Positions 7,718 to 15,219 of a stretch of DNA of 19,318 bases are shown here, piece by piece (the stretch's first letter is position 1; every line of letters begins with the position of its first letter). Source of the DNA: JABISG01 sp963581435 (GTDB lineage Bacteria; Planctomycetota; Planctomycetia; Planctomycetales; Planctomycetaceae); contig CAUZOL010000108.1 in assembly GCA_963581435.1 (NCBI GenBank), forward strand, positions 1 to 19,318, in the 5' to 3' direction. The notes under the pieces are model-generated. The model searched no databases. It was not told the origin of the DNA and saw nothing but the letters and a program-made list of their open reading frames with translations. The translations under genes were made by a program, and so were the position numbers.

Positions 7718-9049
7718 CTACGGGACTTTGCGCGTCGAACGTCTGGAGTCTGCGTGCCCAGTATACCGTTGCCGTGTGGCGTCCCATTGAATCTGATGCG
7801 ATTTTGCAATTGTCTTGTGTCTTTGCCAGTCCCAATCGATTCTGTAGCCGAGCCTTACGTGTTTCGGGTTGTGTGCTTCCGGCGGACCAGCAAGGGGTTC
7901 GATCATCCGCCACGCCTGTCTTCTCACGTCCGCGAGGCCCCCCCATCCTTGTTGCTTTTTGAGAAGTCGTTTCGTTTTCGGCAGCGATAGAAACGCGTCC
8001 GCCGCATCGACTGGATTATCGGAGGGCCGTAATTTGGTCTTGCGAAGCGTTCCGTGTTTGTCTGCCCATTCGACATCGACGATGGGTGATTTTGGGGCAC
8101 CCCCTAATATGGTTCCTACGCTTTGTGCAATCAAGAAGGGGATATCGTCGTGCACAGCCAATGGCACATAGGGCCATAGGGATTCATCGCTCTTTGATGG
8201 ATACATGCTCGTGTTACCATAACTCAGTCCCGGCCGTTTTCCTTCAGCGTTCTTTGGCGCGAACAGAAGCAGCACGATTGGATAGACACACTCGGGATCG
8301 CTGGTGTCGATGTTGGCCGGATCACGGTCGCGGAACACGAAGTCACCGTTGTTTGCAATCTTCAGGAAATCCCGTAACGCTGCAATTGCCTTTGCTTTTC
8401 CCATCGGCTGCAGATGGTTCACCGCTTGGATCAGCGGCATTGGATCAAAACTACGCAAAGAGATGGAAGGCGCGGCGTTGATGATCTGCTGTGTCTCAGT
8501 GAGCGGCTTGGGGCCGGCGATTCGGACAGATTTGATGGTTTGTGGCAAAACGGGTTTGATCTTCCACACCATCGTCGTTCCGTATTTCTCGCCTAGCGAG
8601 AGCCCCACTTGAAAGTTTTCGATTTCGCCGACTGTGCGGTTGATTTGCGATACGTGGAAGTCGGCGGAAAACGTCCCATTCTTCAATACCGTACAGTCAT
8701 CGTAATCCGAGTCGGAATCGTCGTATCCTTTCCCCCAGGCGGGGCGCTCGTTTGGCTTTTTCGAGATAAGAACTGTGACGGGTTGCACCCAGTCGATTGG
8801 CTTCTTCGACTTACCGTCCTTCGATTCGATGAACAACGTCCCCGTTACGATCAAGCGATCATGTTTCTGGCGGGGCGCATGCCAAACTACGCGCAAGCGC
8901 GCCTGCTCGTCCGAACTGGAATTGTGGCTGGCCCTTGGAACATCTGCCCCGTCGATTCGACTATGGTAATCACCAGCATTCGTGGACACCGCAATTAGCA
9001 GCAAGATGACGACTACTGCGATTGTCGGACAACAATGCTTCTTGCTCAT
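7718..9049 (-). CDS. Secreted protein of unknown family
   Basis: A 443-residue exported protein that I do not recognise. The ATG at 9049 is preferred to the in-frame start at 9103 because GGAGGA lies directly before it (one of the strongest ribosome binding sites in the window) and the protein then opens with a signal peptide (MSKKHCCPTIAVVVILLLIA, likely cleaved after STNA). An N-terminal beta-rich part (RLRVVWHAPRQKHDRLIVTG and onward, about residues 50-160) contains an Asp-rich patch (DDSDSDYDDC). An alpha/beta C-terminal part has ECVYPIVLLLFAPK and DDIPFLIAQSVGTILGG. No catalytic motif or membrane helix beyond the signal peptide is evident. It converges with DUF1501 and stands alone. Confidence 0.75.
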   Translation of the reverse strand: MSKKHCCPTIAVVVILLLIAVSTNAGDYHSRIDGADVPRASHNSSSDEQARLRVVWHAPRQKHDRLIVTGTLFIESKDGKSKKPIDWVQPVTVLISKKPNERPAWGKGYDDSDSDYDDCTVLKNGTFSADFHVSQINRTVGEIENFQVGLSLGEKYGTTMVWKIKPVLPQTIKSVRIAGPKPLTETQQIINAAPSISLRSFDPMPLIQAVNHLQPMGKAKAIAALRDFLKIANNGDFVFRDRDPANIDTSDPECVYPIVLLLFAPKNAEGKRPGLSYGNTSMYPSKSDESLWPYVPLAVHDDIPFLIAQSVGTILGGAPKSPIVDVEWADKHGTLRKTKLRPSDNPVDAADAFLSLPKTKRLLKKQQGWGGLADVRRQAWRMIEPLAGPPEAHNPKHVRLGYRIDWDWQRHKTIAKSHQIQWDATRQRYTGHADSRRSTRKVP

Positions 9050-9193
9050 CGTTTCCTCCGTGAAGTCGTCGCAAAGCGCGACCTGCCCAGCCCGCGATGA
9101 CAATCGGGGGCCACAACGCCCTTTTTCAACGGGCGGTATCGTACTTGTGACGGTGGTGAAGCGGAAGACGTGTTTGCCGGGAAACTTGGGGGT

Positions 9194-9216
9194 GGCGTCG
9201 GGTGTTGCCCGACGCC
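9194..9216. terminator. 9-bp hairpin after the crotonase gene
   Basis: Arms GGCGTCGGG (9194-9202) and CCCGACGCC (9208-9216) pair perfectly around TGTTG, starting 8 bp past the stop codon of the minus-strand hydratase gene. No T-run follows on the minus strand. It may therefore be an mRNA 3'-end stabiliser or a dispersed palindrome rather than a classical intrinsic terminator. Confidence 0.45.
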
Positions 9217-9223
9217 TAATCAG

Positions 9224-10018
9224 TCATCCTTTAGGAAACCACCCCGGTTCCCGATTCTCCAGAAACGCCGCCAACCCTTCGCGGGCGTCTTGGGTTTCGC
9301 GGGCGGTGGCGGAGACTTGCATGCCGGATTGGAGCCAGTCGGTCAAACTTGCGGCGGGGCCGGTGAGCAGGTGGCGTTTGGTTTGGGCCAGTGCGTCGGG
9401 GGAGCCGGTGAGGATGGCCGAGGTGAGTTCGCGTTCGTGTTGGTCGAGAGTTGCCGCCGGGGCGAGTTCGTGGCAGAGGCCGATTCGTTGTGCGTCGGTC
9501 GCCGACAGCGATCGGCCCGATAGCAACAGATACCCCGCCTGGCCGGGGCCGATGCGATACGCCAACAGCGGTGCGACCACGGCCGCCGTGATTCCGCGTT
9601 TCGGTTCCGGCAGCGAAAAGAACGCATCTTCCGACGCCAGCACAATGTCGCAGGCGAGCAACAATCCCAAGCCACCCGCTAATGCCGGACCTTGGGCGAC
9701 AAGCAATGTGGGGATGGGCAGCGTGAACAATTCCCACAGCAGATCGCGGTAAACGACTGAGTCCTGTTGCCATTCTTCGGTTGCGTTGTCGTTGCCGGCC
9801 CGCGCCTGCATTTCTCCGAGGTCCATGCCGGCGCAGAACACCGATCCCGCACCGGTGAGAATCAGCAGCCGCGCATCTGGATCATCGCGAACCTGCCGAA
9901 CGACGGCCAATGTTTGCTCGATCAACTCCCGCGTCAGCGCGTTGCGCTTCGCCGGGCGATTCAATGTCAACCGGGCAACGCCGCCGGTGGTTTCGTGGAG
10001 CAGGATGGGATTGGTCAT
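9224..10018 (-). CDS. Enoyl-CoA hydratase/isomerase (LiuC/AtuE-like)
   Basis: A crotonase-fold enzyme of 264 residues, normal for the family, expected to hydrate or isomerise an enoyl-CoA in the cytoplasm. The oxyanion-hole segments are FCAGMDL (61-67) and GPALAGGLGLLLACD (110-124). Of the two glutamates in classical enoyl-CoA hydratase, the second is present as Glu138 in SLPEPKRG, while the first position is Gly118. As I recall, methylglutaconyl-CoA hydratase LiuC and isohexenylglutaconyl-CoA hydratase AtuE also have Gly there, and the C-terminal REGLAAFLENREPGW resembles LiuC. It is the third gene of an operon behind the two AtuA-type ORFs, 21 bp after the second. A role in leucine/isovalerate or acyclic terpene breakdown is inferred; the exact substrate is uncertain. 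Confidence 0.85.
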   Translation of the reverse strand: MTNPILLHETTGGVARLTLNRPAKRNALTRELIEQTLAVVRQVRDDPDARLLILTGAGSVFCAGMDLGEMQARAGNDNATEEWQQDSVVYRDLLWELFTLPIPTLLVAQGPALAGGLGLLLACDIVLASEDAFFSLPEPKRGITAAVVAPLLAYRIGPGQAGYLLLSGRSLSATDAQRIGLCHELAPAATLDQHERELTSAILTGSPDALAQTKRHLLTGPAASLTDWLQSGMQVSATARETQDAREGLAAFLENREPGWFPKG

Positions 10019-10034
10019 GCTTAGCGGGTGGTTG

Positions 10035-10062
10035 GAAGTTCAAGGTTCGAAGTTCGACGTTC
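10035..10062. repeat. Tandem 7-mer repeat (four units)
   Basis: Four consecutive degenerate heptamers are visible: GAAGTTC, AAGGTTC, GAAGTTC, GACGTTC. They span the stop codon (10040-10042) of the small AtuA-like ORF and encode its last residues, RTSNFEP. Repeats of this 7-base period are, in my recollection, frequent as non-coding tracts in planctomycete genomes. Confidence 0.7.
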
Positions 10063-10429
10063 GAGAAACCGGGTTTCTCGTTTTCGGTGCTCGCATTTCG
10101 TCGATATTCGTTGGCACCGGCATTGGCATTTCGAGTACGGCAAGCGCCAGCGTTTTTCCCTGGCTGTCGATCCGTAGTGATCGGCTGGCACCGCCATCGA
10201 GAATTTCGGTCGCGACAAAATTGTACGCATTGATACCCGGCAGCGCATAGCGGCTGACTTCGCGCGGACGCAGCGGCAAGAGGAATTCGGCCATGCGTGC
10301 TTCGGTTAGCCAGCGGCCCAGGAATTCGTAACCGGCATCGGTGTAGGCGATCACGCCGATGTTGGCGTGGTTGCCTTTGTCGCCGGAGCGGGCGTGAGCG
10401 ATCTCGCCGAGCCGAATTGTTGTGGCCAT
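10040..10429 (-). CDS. AtuA C-terminal-domain protein with repeat-derived tail
   Basis: A 129-residue protein matching the small C-terminal domain of AtuA-type proteins (AtuA-like ferredoxin-fold domain), here a separate gene. The characteristic start is clear: RLGEIAHARSGDKGNHANIG, followed by RYALPGINAYNFVATEILDG and a final conserved strand SLRIDSQGKTLALAVLEMPM ending near residue 102. The family usually stops about there. The remaining 27 or so residues are encoded by a palindrome and a 7-mer repeat and are probably an accidental extension. The gene starts 42 bp after the large AtuA-like ORF and ends 21 bp before the hydratase, so the three are likely co-transcribed. The two AtuA parts presumably act as one complex. 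The biochemical activity of AtuA is not established. Confidence 0.85.
   Translation of the reverse strand: MATTIRLGEIAHARSGDKGNHANIGVIAYTDAGYEFLGRWLTEARMAEFLLPLRPREVSRYALPGINAYNFVATEILDGGASRSLRIDSQGKTLALAVLEMPMPVPTNIDEMRAPKTRNPVSRTSNFEP
10062..10080. repeat. Perfect 9-bp palindrome
   Basis: CGAGAAACC (10062-10070) and GGTTTCTCG (10072-10080) are exact reverse complements around a single G. The palindrome abuts the 7-mer repeat and lies inside the tail of the AtuA-like C-terminal ORF. With the heptamers it forms a compact non-coding-type block that has become translated. Confidence 0.75.
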
Positions 10430-10453
10430 GTTGGATGCTCTGAGTTTTGCGAA

Positions 10454-10467
10454 ACCGCAAGCGCGGT
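10454..10467. repeat. Small hairpin between the AtuA-type ORFs
   Basis: ACCGC (10454-10458) and GCGGT (10463-10467) pair around AAGC in the 42-bp gap between the two AtuA-type genes. The loop side carries CGCAAGCG, also found in the larger 6120-6190 hairpin. It may be a remnant of the same repeat family or an mRNA hairpin separating the two cistrons. Confidence 0.4.
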
Positions 10468-10471
10468 GGGG

Positions 10472-11842
10472 TTAGTTCCACTGACTCGCAGGTTTTGTTT
10501 CAACGATTGGACTGATTTTGTTTCTGACGATGGTGGTTGGCCAATAGGCGGCCACGGGTCGGGGTTTGGGTCGGCCGCCGGTGTAGCCGGTGACTCCGGG
10601 CGGCCCCGAGGTGACCAGCGGTGCGAATTCTCGCGAGAGACGATCGACCGCTTCGCGCGATGCGTCGTACGCCGTGATTCGCAACACGACTTCCCACGGT
10701 TCACTTTCTGCCGGTGCAATTCCCGGCAGGGAATCTCCTGCCCCCAGGCATTCGACGTTGGTCCGCGATAACCGATGTCCGGCGCGCTTCACACGCTCGA
10801 GAATCATCTCGCCACAGCGTCGGGCCTTCGCCGTCGCGTTGGGACCGCAGATGACCAAGGTGCCCGAGACCACGTAGCCGTCGCGATACGACAGCGAGAC
10901 TTTGAATGCCTCGGGATGAGGGTTACCGCACGCACCGGTCACGCGCACGCGGTCGATACCTTCCTGTTCCAGTTCCACGTTAGAAAAATCGGCATCGACG
11001 TCCGGGGTGAGATAATGCTGCGGATCGCCGATTTCGTAGATGAGTTGCTCGGCCAACGTGCCGGTGTTCACCACGCCGCCGCTGCCTTCCGGTTTCGTGA
11101 TGACCAGCGAACCGTCATCGGACAATTCGGCAATCGGATAGCCGACATCGGTGAGCGAAATGTCTTCGGTCCAATCGGAGTACATTCCGCCGCTCGCCTG
11201 CGCTCCGCATTCGATGAGATGCCCGGCGACGGTGGCGGCCGCCAGACGATTCCAGTCGTCCCACGACCAGCCGAATTCATGAACCGCCGGGCCGACGGTC
11301 AGCGACGCGTCGGCAATGCGCCCGGTGATCACGATTCGCGCGCCGGCAGAAAGCGCTTCCACAATTCCGGCCGCTCCGAGATAGGCATTCGCGCTGAGCG
11401 TTTGCTGTCGCAACTCGGCCAGCGGCACGCCGGTTTCAAAATGGTCGAACGATTCACCGGCGGCAAGATGTTCGTTGAGATCGGGCAGCAGATCATCACC
11501 AGAAACCGCAGCGACGAGCAAATCGTCCATTCCCGCAGCAGTCAGTGTTTCGGCAACCTTTGCTGCACAGGCAGATGGATTCATGCCCCCGGCATTGGTC
11601 ACAATTTTCAGATTTGGCTGCGACGTCAACGCGGGGATGAGGCTTTCGAGTACCAGCGGAAAATCGGTGACGTACCCCGCATCGGCGTCGCGTGACTTCT
11701 GATGCGCGAGAATCGACATTGTTAGCTCGGCAAGATATTCGAGCGTGAGATAGTCGAGCTGTCCGGTCTCTGCCAACAACCGCGGCGCGTCGAGATTATC
11801 GCCCCAGAACCCCGCCCCGTTTCCAATTCGGATTACAGTCAT
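10472..11842 (-). CDS. AtuA-family (DUF1446) protein, large N-terminal part
   Basis: A 456-residue acyclic-terpene-utilisation AtuA / DUF1446 family protein. Typical segments are RIGNGAGFWGDN at the start, LDYLTLEYLAELTMSIL (29-45), KIVTNAGGMNPSACA, ARIVITGRIADASL, HLIECGAQASGGMYSDW and VTGACGNPHPEAFKVSLSYR. In Pseudomonas the homologue is a single chain of about 590 residues. Here the C-terminal domain is encoded by the next gene, 42 bp downstream. In that organism atuA belongs to a citronellol/geraniol degradation cluster, but its own reaction is not known. The neighbouring LiuC/AtuE-like hydratase supports acyl-CoA catabolism. No biotin carboxylase, dehydrogenase or lyase of that pathway lies in the window, so the substrate could equally be a branched-chain acid. 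First gene of the operon. Confidence 0.9.
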   Translation of the reverse strand: MTVIRIGNGAGFWGDNLDAPRLLAETGQLDYLTLEYLAELTMSILAHQKSRDADAGYVTDFPLVLESLIPALTSQPNLKIVTNAGGMNPSACAAKVAETLTAAGMDDLLVAAVSGDDLLPDLNEHLAAGESFDHFETGVPLAELRQQTLSANAYLGAAGIVEALSAGARIVITGRIADASLTVGPAVHEFGWSWDDWNRLAAATVAGHLIECGAQASGGMYSDWTEDISLTDVGYPIAELSDDGSLVITKPEGSGGVVNTGTLAEQLIYEIGDPQHYLTPDVDADFSNVELEQEGIDRVRVTGACGNPHPEAFKVSLSYRDGYVVSGTLVICGPNATAKARRCGEMILERVKRAGHRLSRTNVECLGAGDSLPGIAPAESEPWEVVLRITAYDASREAVDRLSREFAPLVTSGPPGVTGYTGGRPKPRPVAAYWPTTIVRNKISPIVETKPASQWN

Positions 11843-12063
11843 CGGCGAGTCGATTCCTCAGCAAGGTTCGCGGCTGTCGATTTCCATTCTAACGTTGGAT
11901 TGCAATTGGGCTAGGAAGAGGGACAGCGTGCCGGATGAGGAAAGCAGAAGACGACCGCATTGGAATGCCGTACTTTTTTTCTCGATTCCTTTCTTGAGCG
12001 GCTCGATCGGGTAGCATGTTGGGACTCTCTCTGCCGTTTGTCATCAACTGAAGTGTTTACGGG

Positions 12064-12848
12064 ATGAAAATTACCGACGTCGAAGCCATTCATTGCCGTG
12101 TGCCGGACGTGGCGGAAATTGCCGACGGCACATTGGACGTGCTGATTGTCAAAATCCACACCGATTCCGGATTGACCGGTCTGGGCGAAGTCACCAGCCA
12201 GTCGTACGTTTGCAAAGCAATTTTCGAAGCGCCGCGGTCGGCTCAGCGTCGGCACGGGTTGGCGACGATTCTCAAAGGCGAAGACCCGCGCGATGTGGAA
12301 CGGCTGTGGCAGAAGATGTACTACGAGACCAACCGGTACGGTCGTCGCGGTGCCGCAATTCACGTCATCAGTGGGGCCGACATTGCGTTGTGGGATTTGA
12401 AAGGCAAGATCGAAGGCAAGCCGTTGTTTGATCTGTTTGGTGGTGCAAGCGGTCGCCCGTGCCGATTGCTGCCGGGGAAGGGGATGTGACTCATTGGGAT
12501 TTTGAAGACCTGATCGAACGGGGCATCCACGTTGTGCAGCCGGACGTTGCCTTCTGTGGCGGACTGACAGTCGCCCGCAAAGTGTCGGAGATGGCCGCCG
12601 CTGCGGGACGGCGGTGCGTGCCGCACTGTTTCAGTACGGGCATCAATCTGGCGGCGTCGCTGCATTGGATGGCCTCGCTGCGTCACGGCGACCTTGTCGA
12701 GTACTGCCTGCGGCCGTCTCCACTGATGCGAAAGCTGGTTGCGAATTTGCCTCCACTGGTCGATGGTCGCGTCATCGTGCCGGACGGCCCGGGACTGGGA
12801 ATCGAGTTGGATGAAGAGATTCTGGAAAAATACCGTGTGCGCGAATGA
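12064..12848 (+). pseudogene. Mandelate racemase/enolase-superfamily gene, internally deleted
   Basis: Two fragments of one enolase-superfamily enzyme in different frames. Fragment one (12064-12489) starts MKITDVEAIHCRVPDV and carries the N-terminal capping domain, ending soon after GADIALWDLKGKIEGKPLFD and LFGGA. Fragment two starts near 12453 (SPVPIAAGEGDVTHW) and runs to 12848 with VVQPDVAFCGGL and VPHCFSTGINLA. Together they give about 262 residues against a usual 370-400. The central barrel strands, including the catalytic Lys pair and the first metal ligands, are absent, while the third-ligand GE motif and the late His remain. The junction (about 12446-12458) also changes frame, so a deletion whose length is not a multiple of three explains it. 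The product cannot be active. It was probably a sugar-acid dehydratase, given the adjacent symporter. Confidence 0.85.
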
Positions 12849-12895
12849 GCCGCGCGGCGCTAACGCGTTGCGGCTAACCTGAATGATCGGACAAC

Positions 12896-14809
12896 ATGAC
12901 GACTGCGGCTGCTGTCAATTTGGGAATTGTGATCGTCTATTTGCTGGCGATGTTGGCGATTGGCCTGTGGCTGACGCGGTACGTTAAAAGCGGGGCCGAC
13001 TATTTCCTTGCGGGCCGTTCGCTGAACCGCTGGGTCATCTGCGGCAGTGTGATGTCGACGAATGTGGCGGCGATGTATCTGGTGGGGCCGGCGGGGAAAG
13101 CCTACGAAGGGGGAGCCGCCATTCTGTTGATGGCATGGACGGGGAACATGCTTGCAGCGATCAGCGCCGTCACGTTTCTGCCCCGATTCCGCCGTCTGCG
13201 AATTACGACCGTCACCGAATTGTTGCGCGAGCGATACGGTCGCAGCCTCTCGATGTCGGTGACTGGCATGTGGATCGTTTTCTACGCGATGTTCAGCGGC
13301 GTCACCATGTTGACGTGCGCGACGATCCTCGAGGGCAGCTTTGGCATTCCCGACTGGTATCGAGTGGCGGGTCTGGATTCGTTTGAAACGGCGATTGCGA
13401 CGGTTGCTGTTGTCGTTGTCTTCTATTGTCTGTTCAGTGGATTGCTGGCGGTGGTCTACACCGATCTACTGCAGTCGTTTCTCATCATTCTGGGGGCCGT
13501 CATTTTGCTGCCGCTGGCGCTAAAGTACGCCGGTGGCGTAAGCATTCTGTTTGATGCCGACAAGATCGCGCCGGAAAAATGGACAATGTTTCGGGCCGCT
13601 TCCGTCGGCAATGGACAGGATGATTACACGTTGATTCTGATGCTACTGCTGCTTGGGCTGCCGTACTGGTTTACGTCGCAATACATGCTGCAACGCAGTT
13701 TTGCCGGCCGCAACGTGCAGGAAGCGAGCAAGGGGCTGTTGTGGGCCGCACTACTGACCGGCCCTTTGACCTTGTGCTACATCGTACCGGTGATGGCGGT
13801 CGCGGCGAGCGGGAAGATTGAACTCGAAGCGACCGATTCCATTCTTCCGCTGCTCGCACAACAGATCATGCCGATTGGGCTGGGCGGATTGTTTTTGGCG
13901 GCATTGGTTGCCGCGTCGAATTCAACTGCTTCGAGCGTCTTGAATAGTACGGCAACGTTGTTCGAGCAGGATTTGTACCGGCCGCTGGCCCGTGGGAAAT
14001 CTGATGCCCATTACATGAAAGTGGGTCGGGTGGTGACGTGTCTGGGAGGAGGCGTTGGACTAGTTTACGCAATCGCTTGCTATCGCATGGAACTGGGGTT
14101 GTTGGACGCGGTGTGGACGATCGGTAGCATTTTTCAGCCGGCAATCTTTGTGGTGACCACAGGAGCGTTGTTCTTTCGCCGGGCGACTCCCGCCGGTGGG
14201 CTGGCCTGCCTGTTCGTCGGCACCGGCTATGCGCTCATTGGCGCGTTGGGTGGTTGGGAATATTTTAGACCTGATTTCGATGTTGCCTCAGAAGCGGGGC
14301 GACAACTGCAAAGTGAATTCAATGCAACAATACATGGTCGGTTTCTGTCGTGGAATCACACCACCCCAATCACGCGGGCATTGGTAGGTATGCCGCTTTC
14401 CGCGCTGTTGCTGATCGCAGTCAGCCTCTTCACCAAGCCGCTTCGGGGGCAAGAGCAGGGCGGAATGTTTGATCGTATCCGGTATGAGCCGGGCGGTTGG
14501 AATAGGCCGCGTGTCTTCGGCGCGACTGTGGCAGTGCTGGGATTGGCTGGAATGGTCGTCTTCAGCTTTATCGATGGCGACCTGCCCAAGCCGTGGAACG
14601 TGCTGATTTATCTGGGACTGCTGAGTGGTTTTGTCGGCGGGATGCTGCTCTGCGCCGATGCGTTTCTGCCGGCCGAAGAGACGGAAGAGCATGTCCCCGC
14701 CGCCATCGAGAAGTCGTTCCTTGCGCGGTATCTCGGAACGGGTCGGGCGTGGGCCGTTGTTTTCGCTTTGGCGGCAATAATCGTCGTGGTTCTCTACCTG
14801 TGGGGCTAA
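12896..14809 (+). CDS. Sodium:solute symporter (SSS family)
   Basis: A 637-residue integral membrane protein of the sodium:solute symporter family, importing a small organic solute with Na+. The first helix is VNLGIVIVYLLAMLAIGLWL, followed by the usual loop SGADYFLAGRSLNRW. The family's hallmark helix is AASNSTASSVLNSTAT, with Ser343-Thr344 at the place of the paired hydroxyl residues of the Na2 site in well-studied members, then LFEQDLYRPL. About 13-15 membrane helices are apparent, with an extra C-terminal pair (final helix VVFALAAIIVVVLYLW), making it longer than the usual 500-550 residues. It starts 47 bp after the enolase-family pseudogene, with which it probably formed an uptake-and-catabolism operon. 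The reading frame is intact. The substrate is unknown; a sugar acid is inferred only from the neighbour. Confidence 0.93.
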   Translation: MTTAAAVNLGIVIVYLLAMLAIGLWLTRYVKSGADYFLAGRSLNRWVICGSVMSTNVAAMYLVGPAGKAYEGGAAILLMAWTGNMLAAISAVTFLPRFRRLRITTVTELLRERYGRSLSMSVTGMWIVFYAMFSGVTMLTCATILEGSFGIPDWYRVAGLDSFETAIATVAVVVVFYCLFSGLLAVVYTDLLQSFLIILGAVILLPLALKYAGGVSILFDADKIAPEKWTMFRAASVGNGQDDYTLILMLLLLGLPYWFTSQYMLQRSFAGRNVQEASKGLLWAALLTGPLTLCYIVPVMAVAASGKIELEATDSILPLLAQQIMPIGLGGLFLAALVAASNSTASSVLNSTATLFEQDLYRPLARGKSDAHYMKVGRVVTCLGGGVGLVYAIACYRMELGLLDAVWTIGSIFQPAIFVVTTGALFFRRATPAGGLACLFVGTGYALIGALGGWEYFRPDFDVASEAGRQLQSEFNATIHGRFLSWNHTTPITRALVGMPLSALLLIAVSLFTKPLRGQEQGGMFDRIRYEPGGWNRPRVFGATVAVLGLAGMVVFSFIDGDLPKPWNVLIYLGLLSGFVGGMLLCADAFLPAEETEEHVPAAIEKSFLARYLGTGRAWAVVFALAAIIVVVLYLWG

Positions 14810-15219
14810 ATCCGCTCGCCGGTTCACAAGACTGCGGTGAATATCGGATGCCTATTTCAGTGGGGACCGCCCTTTGTATCGGTGGAAGCCACTCGGTTTT
14901 GCACTTCCCCCTCTTGCCCTATCTTCCCCGCGCGCTGCCATGTTGAAGTGGCAGCATTAGAGTTTTTAGGCTCTCATAGCCGTTCTGTGCGCGATTTCAG
15001 TGACAAACGACTCATGCCGGCCTGTTGAATGTGCCGATTATTCCGATTATGGGGATTCTAGTGGATCACACGGAACCGCTCCCCAAATCGCATTGTGAAT
15101 CGGGGTGCCGAATGTCGGCGGATGATCTGCGCTGCGAAAATACGCCGTTGACTGACACCGAACGCACAGCTTCACGATAGCCGTTCATGGAAACCGAGAA
15201 GCTGAGGCGGAGGGACAAC
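14810..15219. other. 410-bp non-coding stretch
   Basis: Between the symporter and the beta-barrel gene no credible coding frame was found. It holds a short stem-loop (14934-14955) and an otherwise featureless AT-richer region from about 14960 that presumably carries the promoter of the downstream gene. I could not pick a convincing -35/-10 or -24/-12 promoter in it. Confidence 0.5.
14934..14967 (+). terminator. Weak intrinsic terminator candidate
   Basis: GCTGCCA (14934-14940) pairs perfectly with TGGCAGC (14949-14955) around an 8-base loop. A TTTTT run follows at 14963-14967 after a seven-base gap. It lies about 125 bp after the symporter stop. The stem is short and the T-run displaced, so it is only a candidate. 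Confidence 0.35.

Noticed and set aside
10035..10080. CRISPR-like repeat
   Set aside because: The units are 7 bases long, contiguous and without spacers; they form a simple tandem repeat.
10775..11695. 306-codon open frame on the plus strand
   Set aside because: It lies antisense within the AtuA-type gene and is a by-product of GC-rich codon use.
12430..12490. Programmed frameshift in the enolase-family gene
   Set aside because: A frameshift alone cannot restore the missing central barrel; over 100 codons are absent and no slippery site is evident.
14810..15219. Sigma-54 promoter for the beta-barrel gene near TGGCAGCATTAGAG
   Set aside because: The GG and GC elements are not at the required spacing; no convincing -24/-12 pair was found.
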